From JANNSW01 sp031431235 (lineage in GTDB: Bacteria; Pseudomonadota; Alphaproteobacteria; Rhizobiales; Hyphomicrobiaceae), in NCBI GenBank assembly GCA_031431235.1, contig JANPDA010000217.1:1-28027 (forward strand): a DNA stretch of 28,027 nt, written 5' to 3'. The notes below the pieces were generated by a model that worked only from the letters and a program-made list of their open reading frames with translations, ran no database searches and had not been told where the DNA came from. Shown here one piece after another: positions 22,867 through 28,027 of the stretch (its first letter is position 1; each line of letters opens with the position of its first letter). A program made the translations under genes and the position numbers.

Positions 22867-24881
22867 GATGATCTCCATGATCTGCCTCCCGCACCCAGCG
22901 GCGACCCGATCTGGCTGGCGAGCCTGGCTACATCCTTTGCGTGAACCTTATCACCCTTCGCCAGCCGCTCGTCGATCGCGACCTGGATCCGGCGGTAATG
23001 GAGCTGGCGGGCAAGCGCCGGCAGACCTGCCGTCTCCCGGTCGAGCGCATCGTAGATCTCGTCCGTCCAGAGCGCATAGTGCGCATCGCGAGCTGCACCA
23101 AAGCTGAAAGCCGGCGTTTCTGTCCAGCCGCGCGCTCTGGCGATCCGCTTTCGCTCCCGTGCCGTCGCCGGCTCATCCACGCCGCCATCCTCGCCGATCA
23201 CGACGCCATGGTCGGACCGCGCGGCTTCGAGGCTGACGAGCCCGTTCAGCACGTCCTCCAGCACGGCTCCGGCCGGACGCTCGAGGGGATCGCCGAAGCC
23301 GCCACCGCCCTGCGTGCCGATCTGGAGCACGTCGCCTGCCTCCATGGCGAGCACGTCGATCTTGCCGATGTCGGCTTGGCTGCTGCGGCTCGGGTTCAAG
23401 ATCGTGTAGCCGGTCGTGCCGGGCGACCCGCCCATCCGGCCGGGCGGGGGGAAAATGTATCGTTCCATGCAGCGGGACGTGACGGTTGTATAAGGAACTC
23501 GTGTCTCGAGCTCGATGATGATGCCAGTGCCACCGCGATACTTGCCGGGTCCACCGGAATCAGGGCGCAGCCCGTAATGGCGGATCAGAATCTCGGGCAT
23601 CTCGCGTTCGAGCACCTCGGTGGGAACATTCTTCAGGAAGTTCAGCAGCACCATGGTCCCATCGACGCCGTCCTCGGTCGGCCGCGCGCCCGACCCCCCG
23701 ACGATCGGCTGGATCACCGAAACCTTGTGCCCGCCCGTCGCGAAATTCGGCACCGACACCAGCAGGATCGAGCCCTGGCCCGAATCGGTCGCGGGCAGCT
23801 CGTTGGGCACGGCTTGCGCCAGCGCCCCGATCACCACGTCACAGACCTTGTGCGAGGTCGCGTAGCGTGCGCCATAGGCCGCACCCGGCTCGGGATTGAT
23901 GATCGTACCCTTGGGGATCGTCACCTTGAACGGCCTGACGAGACCGGCATTGTAGGCGATCGTCGGCTCGAGCGTGCAGAGCCAGTTGCACAGCGCCGTG
24001 ATCAGCATCCAATGGCCATTCTTGCCATAGCTCGGCAGATTGAGCGCGGCGCGCACCTGCGGGGCGGTGCCGGTGAAGTCCATCCAGAGCTCGCCTGCCT
24101 CGACCGTCATTGCCAGATTGATGCGGACCAGCCCGAGCCCCACCATGTCGGCCTCGATGAAGTCGCTGAAGCGGTAGATGCCTTCGGGGACATGCGAGAT
24201 GATGCGGCGCGCCTGTGTCTCGGCGGTGTCGAGCACGGCCGGGATGCCGCCGGCCACGCGCTCGATGCCGTATTGCGCGATCAGCTCATGCACGCGCTTC
24301 TCGGCGGTGTTGAGCCCGGCGAGGCAGGCTTTCATGTCTCCCCAGTTCTGGTCTGGCGTGCGCGTGTTGACGAGGAACAGCTCGAGGAAGGAGCGGTCGA
24401 GCACGCCCTTGCGATAGAGATGGCGTGGCGGAATGCGGATGCCTTCCTGGAGCAGCTCGGTGCTCGAGGGCGCGATCGAGCCCGGAACGCGGCCCCCTAC
24501 GTCCGACATGTGGATGAAGGTCCAGGCGTAGCAGACGAGTGAGCCCGCGTGGAAAACCGGCTTCCACAGGAACACGTCGGAGAGGTGCGTGACCATGCCC
24601 CGGGTCGCCTCCGGGTCATTGGTGATGAACACATCGCCTTGGGACATGTCGTCGGCGATGCAGGCGATCGCATCCTCCATCGGCATGCCGATCATCATCA
24701 GCACGCCATAGCGCCGGGGTGCCGCGAACACCTCGCCCTCGGGGCTGACCAGCACGGTGCCGTAGTCCTGCGTCTCCTTGACGAACACCGTGTGGGCGGT
24801 GCGAAACAGCACCAGTGCCATCTCGTCGACGATCGCCTGGAAGCGGTTGGAGAGAATCTCGAGAGCGACCCTGTCTTGCAT
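22863..24881 (-). CDS. Hydantoinase B / oxoprolinase family protein (HyuB-like)
   Basis: 672 residues. The family opening DRVALEILSNRFQAIVDEM, the segment YGTVLVSPEGEVFA, the GDVFITNDPEATRG motif, and the glycine-rich end GGGGFGDPLERP identify the B subunit. With HyuA it forms an ATP-dependent enzyme acting on cyclic amides (5-oxoproline, N-methylhydantoin) or, in other members, carboxylating ketones. About 90 residues follow the usual end of the domain (FSFGAARDAHYALWTDEIYD onward), a helical tail found in a subset of the family. The ATG at 24881 has AGGGG upstream and is 13 bases from the HyuA stop; an open frame further upstream lacks family similarity. Substrate is not predictable from sequence alone. 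Confidence 0.9.
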   Translation of the reverse strand: MQDRVALEILSNRFQAIVDEMALVLFRTAHTVFVKETQDYGTVLVSPEGEVFAAPRRYGVLMMIGMPMEDAIACIADDMSQGDVFITNDPEATRGMVTHLSDVFLWKPVFHAGSLVCYAWTFIHMSDVGGRVPGSIAPSSTELLQEGIRIPPRHLYRKGVLDRSFLELFLVNTRTPDQNWGDMKACLAGLNTAEKRVHELIAQYGIERVAGGIPAVLDTAETQARRIISHVPEGIYRFSDFIEADMVGLGLVRINLAMTVEAGELWMDFTGTAPQVRAALNLPSYGKNGHWMLITALCNWLCTLEPTIAYNAGLVRPFKVTIPKGTIINPEPGAAYGARYATSHKVCDVVIGALAQAVPNELPATDSGQGSILLVSVPNFATGGHKVSVIQPIVGGSGARPTEDGVDGTMVLLNFLKNVPTEVLEREMPEILIRHYGLRPDSGGPGKYRGGTGIIIELETRVPYTTVTSRCMERYIFPPPGRMGGSPGTTGYTILNPSRSSQADIGKIDVLAMEAGDVLQIGTQGGGGFGDPLERPAGAVLEDVLNGLVSLEAARSDHGVVIGEDGGVDEPATARERKRIARARGWTETPAFSFGAARDAHYALWTDEIYDALDRETAGLPALARQLHYRRIQVAIDERLAKGDKVHAKDVARLASQIGSPLGAGGRSWRSS

Positions 24882-24894
24882 CGATGAGCGGCCC

Positions 24895-26946
24895 CTATGC
24901 CCTGGTCCCAACCATGTTTCCCCGCGCGTCGATCCTGATCTCGAACCCGCGTGGGACATAGCAGGTGGTGTCGTATTGCTCGACGATCAGTGGCCCCTGC
25001 AGCAGGCTTCCGACCGCCAGGCCAGCACGCTGTACGACCTTGGCGTCCACATGCTCGCCGCGATCGAAGACCGTGCGCGGATAGGGGCTCCGGGAGAGTG
25101 GCGCGCGGGCCGGCGTTACAGCTCGGATCTCGGCCTTGGGCAGGACCCCCACGATCTGCACGCGCGCTTCGAGCAGACGCGCTGGTGCACTCGGGTCGGA
25201 CGTGCCGTAGGCGCTCTCGTGGCGGGTGTGGAACCAGCCAACGACATCGGCTGTGGTGAGATGCTCGTTCCTGGGGAAGGGCACATTGAGCTCGAAGCTC
25301 TGGCCGACATAGCAGAGATCGCCCGAGCGATTGACCTGCAGCTCCTCGACATCGACCGCTTCGCGCGCGAGCCAGTCGCGTGCCTGGCTCTCCAGTCGCG
25401 CGAAGATGGCTTCGAGGTCGCTATCGGCAATCGAGCGGCAGTCGCGCCAGACCGTCTGCACAAAGTCGGCGCGCAGATCCGCAACGAGGCAACCCAGCGC
25501 ACAGAGCAGCCCCGGCGCTGGCGGCACGATCACCTTGGCGAACTCGATCTCACGCGCGAGCATGAAGCTGTGGGTCGGGCCAGCGGCGCCGAAGGCGACC
25601 AGCGCGAAGTCGCGCGGCTCGGCACCGCGGCGCGCGAGCTGGGGCATCAGACCGGCGTAGATGTTGGCGGTGGCGACCTGCAGGATCGCATCCGCCGTCT
25701 CCATCGGGCCGAGCCCGATCCGCTCGCCGAGCCGCGTCACGGCCATCTGCGCCTTGGCCGGCTCGAGCGCCATGTCGCCGCCGAGGAAATTGTCCGGGTT
25801 GACGATGCCGACCATCAGGTAGGCATCCGTCACAGTCGGCTCGGTGCCGCCGCGGCCATAGCAGGCCGGGCCTGGAATGGCGCCAGCGCTCCGCGGCCCA
25901 ACCTTCAACATCCCTTCGGCATTGGCCCAGGCGATCGAGCCGCCGCCGGCCCCGATCGCGGACACATCGACTGCCGGCATGATCACGGGAAAGTCCCCGA
26001 CCGTGTTCTCGCTGGCGTATGGCACTGCGCGGTCGATGATGGCGATATCGACGCTGGTGCCGCCCATATCGAGCGTGATGAGCCGCTCCTCCCCGATCTG
26101 GCGGCCGATGTGGTTGGCGCCAACGACGCCCGACGCAGGTCCCGACAACAGAGTCTCGACGGGCCGCGCTCCCGCCGCCTCCAGGCTCATGACACCGCCG
26201 TTCGACTTGGTCGAGAACACGCGCGCGCCGACGCCGATACCTTTCAGCTTGTCGGCAAGCGTCGCGAAATAGCGCTGCATGCGCCCGCCCACATGCGCAT
26301 TGATCACGCTGATGAGAAACCGCTCGTACTCACGCTGCTGGGGCCAGATGCCCGACGAGGTGCAGACATAGGCACCGGGTAATTCGGCCTCGACCCAGCC
26401 CTTCACCATCCGCTCGTGCGCGTCGTTCTGGAACGAGTGCAGGAACAGGATCGCAATGTTGGAGATGCCGGCATCCCAGAGCCTGCGCGCCTCGGTGACG
26501 ACTTCCGCGCGATCGGGCACGGCAAGCGGCGTGCCGTCGGCCTGCATCCGCTCGTCGATCTCGCGAACATGGCGGCGCGGCACCAGCGACCGTGGTTTGG
26601 GCACGAAGAAATCGTTGGCCTTGGGGAGCCGCAGCCGGCGCAGCTCGAGTGTGTCGCGAAACCCCTTCGTGATCAGGACGCCGACGGCATCGCCATTGCG
26701 CTGCAGCAGAGTGTTCACGGCCAGGGTCGTGCCGTGCGAGAAATAGTGGATGTCGGTCGGGTCGATCCCGAAGCGCTGTCTAAGCGCGTTGATGCCGTTG
26801 ATGACGGCGTCCTCGGGCGGGCTCGTGGACGACGTCTTCAGCGCGTAGACATGGCCCTCGACCTCGTCGAGGAGCAGCAGGTCCGTGAACGTGCCGCCGA
26901 TATCGACACCGAGGCGAAGATGTTTGCCGGTAGCGGTCTTGGGCAT
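24895..26946 (-). CDS. Hydantoinase A / oxoprolinase family protein (HyuA-like)
   Basis: 683 residues. The N-terminal ATP-binding signature is LGVDIGGTFTDLLLLD; the HyuA_N domain also shows HGTTLAVNTLLQR. The core domain has LLSGPASGVVGANHIGR and LITLDMGGTSVDIAII (second phosphate-binding loop) and VSAIGAGGGSIAWA. The C-terminal domain includes SFELNVPFPRNE. It is the actin-like ATPase subunit partnering HyuB, encoded immediately downstream, and would phosphorylate an amide or carbonyl oxygen of the substrate to drive ring opening or carboxylation. The ATG at 26946 is preferred (purine-rich AGAGAG upstream); the longer frame begins with TTG and lacks homology. It lies 78 bases after the KARI-like gene. 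Confidence 0.92.
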   Translation of the reverse strand: MPKTATGKHLRLGVDIGGTFTDLLLLDEVEGHVYALKTSSTSPPEDAVINGINALRQRFGIDPTDIHYFSHGTTLAVNTLLQRNGDAVGVLITKGFRDTLELRRLRLPKANDFFVPKPRSLVPRRHVREIDERMQADGTPLAVPDRAEVVTEARRLWDAGISNIAILFLHSFQNDAHERMVKGWVEAELPGAYVCTSSGIWPQQREYERFLISVINAHVGGRMQRYFATLADKLKGIGVGARVFSTKSNGGVMSLEAAGARPVETLLSGPASGVVGANHIGRQIGEERLITLDMGGTSVDIAIIDRAVPYASENTVGDFPVIMPAVDVSAIGAGGGSIAWANAEGMLKVGPRSAGAIPGPACYGRGGTEPTVTDAYLMVGIVNPDNFLGGDMALEPAKAQMAVTRLGERIGLGPMETADAILQVATANIYAGLMPQLARRGAEPRDFALVAFGAAGPTHSFMLAREIEFAKVIVPPAPGLLCALGCLVADLRADFVQTVWRDCRSIADSDLEAIFARLESQARDWLAREAVDVEELQVNRSGDLCYVGQSFELNVPFPRNEHLTTADVVGWFHTRHESAYGTSDPSAPARLLEARVQIVGVLPKAEIRAVTPARAPLSRSPYPRTVFDRGEHVDAKVVQRAGLAVGSLLQGPLIVEQYDTTCYVPRGFEIRIDARGNMVGTRA

Positions 26947-27024
26947 GTTGCTCTCTGCGGACAGGAGGGGCAATGAGCGACAGGCAAGGTCCATCAGGCT
27001 GGCTCCCACCAATGGCGCGATCCG

Positions 27025-28014
27025 TCAGGCCTTGGGGCGGCGGCCCAACAGCTCATAGAGGGTCTGCTCGCGCGCCATCATCTCGTGCGTCGCATTCTCC
27101 GCCTTCACGTCCTCGACCTGGCCGAGGTTTCTTTTTTTCTGGGCTTTCAGCGCGTTGTAGAAACTCCCGTCCTTGATGTTGGCGATCATTTTGCGCATGC
27201 CTTCGCGCGCACCAGCATGGTCGAAATATTGCTGGGCCCAGACGAGGTGGCCGAATTGGGCGGTCTGGGAGGCGCGCTTCATGCGTTCGAAGGCGCCGAG
27301 GTCGCGGCCGTACTCGGCCCATTTGATCGACTCGCCCGAGGCATAGAGGTCGAGGATGACCGCTTCCGGCGAGCAACCGGCCTCGATCAGCGATTCATAC
27401 ATGGCCCGCAGCCCGTAGAGTGCCGGCTGATGCTCCTCGAACAGGTCGATCAGCACCTCCTCCTCGAACGTGCTGAGGAGTGCACCCATTCTGGTCGAGC
27501 CGATCGCCTTGGTGATGGCCAGGCAACGGTCCATGGCTTTGCCGCTCGCGTCCTGCGCGACCGCGACGAAGCTCGGAAAACCTCGCCCCTCCAGGAAAGT
27601 TGCGCGCACGCCTTCTCCGAGCATCCGCGGCGCGACCATCACCACGTCGATATCGGCGGGCGGCACGATCTCGCCATAGTGGATGTTGAAGCCGTGGGCA
27701 AACGACAGCAGGTCGCCCTTCCTGAGCGAGCCCTTCACCCATTGCTCGTAGACCTCGGGCTGGCTGTCGTCAGAGGTGAGCATCAGCTTGACGCGGGCGC
27801 GCCGGGCGGCCTCCGCGATCGTCTGCAGCTCCCAGCCGTCCCTGCGCGCCGTCTCGGCGTACTCGTCCTCGATGTTGCCGACCACGACATCGAGACCCTG
27901 GTCCTGCATGTTGAGCGCCTGCGACCGGCCTTGATTGCCATAGCCGATGACGGCAATCGTCTCACCCTTCAGGACGCTGAGATCGGCATCCTTGTCGAAA
28001 AAGAACTGGGACAT
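27025..28014 (-). CDS. Ketol-acid reductoisomerase-like protein with altered active site
   Basis: 329 residues, the class I length. The Rossmann motif is GYGNQGRSQALN (24-35); the AHGFNIHYGE segment (H107) and TFEEEVLIDLFEE (D190, E194, two Mg2+ ligands) are conserved in sequence and numbering. But other family residues differ: the conserved Lys of APKGPG is R130 (APRMLG); the helical Glu pair ExxxE (E226/E230) aligns to D222 and S226; and the Ser of the ISNTAEYG motif appears lost (SIKWAEYG). The loop after the second strand is acidic (GNIEDEY), which suggests NADH rather than NADPH. Canonical IlvC makes branched-chain amino acid precursors; this copy sits with HyuAB, an SDR and an enolase-superfamily gene, so I infer a different role. 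The gene is complete, but its promoter is outside the window. Confidence 0.85.
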   Translation of the reverse strand: MSQFFFDKDADLSVLKGETIAVIGYGNQGRSQALNMQDQGLDVVVGNIEDEYAETARRDGWELQTIAEAARRARVKLMLTSDDSQPEVYEQWVKGSLRKGDLLSFAHGFNIHYGEIVPPADIDVVMVAPRMLGEGVRATFLEGRGFPSFVAVAQDASGKAMDRCLAITKAIGSTRMGALLSTFEEEVLIDLFEEHQPALYGLRAMYESLIEAGCSPEAVILDLYASGESIKWAEYGRDLGAFERMKRASQTAQFGHLVWAQQYFDHAGAREGMRKMIANIKDGSFYNALKAQKKRNLGQVEDVKAENATHEMMAREQTLYELLGRRPKA

Positions 28015-28027
28015 GGGTGTCTGGACT

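Overview
The window reads as a high-GC chromosomal segment of an alphaproteobacterium, most probably Hyphomicrobiales (Rhizobiales) or a close relative. I base this on the gene families and their order (MoxR / DUF58 / DUF4159 / membrane protein beside DUF1285 / NudL-type Nudix / DUF6111-like), strong GC bias at third codon positions, and frequent GTG and TTG starts. No rRNA, tRNA, CRISPR array, insertion sequence or phage gene was seen. The genus cannot be told from the sequence alone.

Layout. (1) 1-2740, plus strand: the 3' end of an RTX-type secreted calcium-binding protein, a TrmJ-like SPOUT RNA methyltransferase with an unusual Cys-containing N-terminal extension, and a small predicted periplasmic protein. 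(2) 2741-2830: a repetitive GGGAGTA-based inverted repeat between convergent genes. (3) 9820-2831, minus strand: a four-gene MoxR cluster (AAA+ ATPase, DUF58 protein, 956-residue BatA/DUF4159 protein, 697-residue VWA/GATase-like membrane protein) with tight or overlapping junctions. (4) 9954-11505, plus strand: DUF1285, a NudL-like CoA pyrophosphatase and a small DUF6111-like membrane protein, all overlapping. (5) 11519-28014: a metabolic island of at least 12 genes with no visible transcriptional regulator.

The island has three transcription units. A minus-strand unit (18248-11519) encodes a family-5 solute-binding protein, two DppB/DppC permeases, a fused DppD-DppF ATPase and enolase-superfamily enzyme 1. 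A divergent plus-strand unit (18510-20817) encodes a solute-binding-protein homologue without a signal peptide and enolase-superfamily enzyme 2. A convergent minus-strand unit (28014-20870) encodes a ketol-acid-reductoisomerase-like protein with altered active-site residues, HyuA and HyuB (hydantoinase/oxoprolinase family), a short-chain dehydrogenase and enolase-superfamily enzyme 3.

Inferred working model: an ABC importer brings in a small polar substrate, perhaps an acid sugar, lactam/imide or modified peptide. HyuAB would open an amide or ring with ATP. The enolase-superfamily enzymes would dehydrate or epimerise hydroxy acids, and the SDR and KARI-like proteins would do redox steps. The substrate is not identified. 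The combination of three diverged enolase paralogues with a degenerate KARI homologue and HyuAB is the part most likely to be undescribed.
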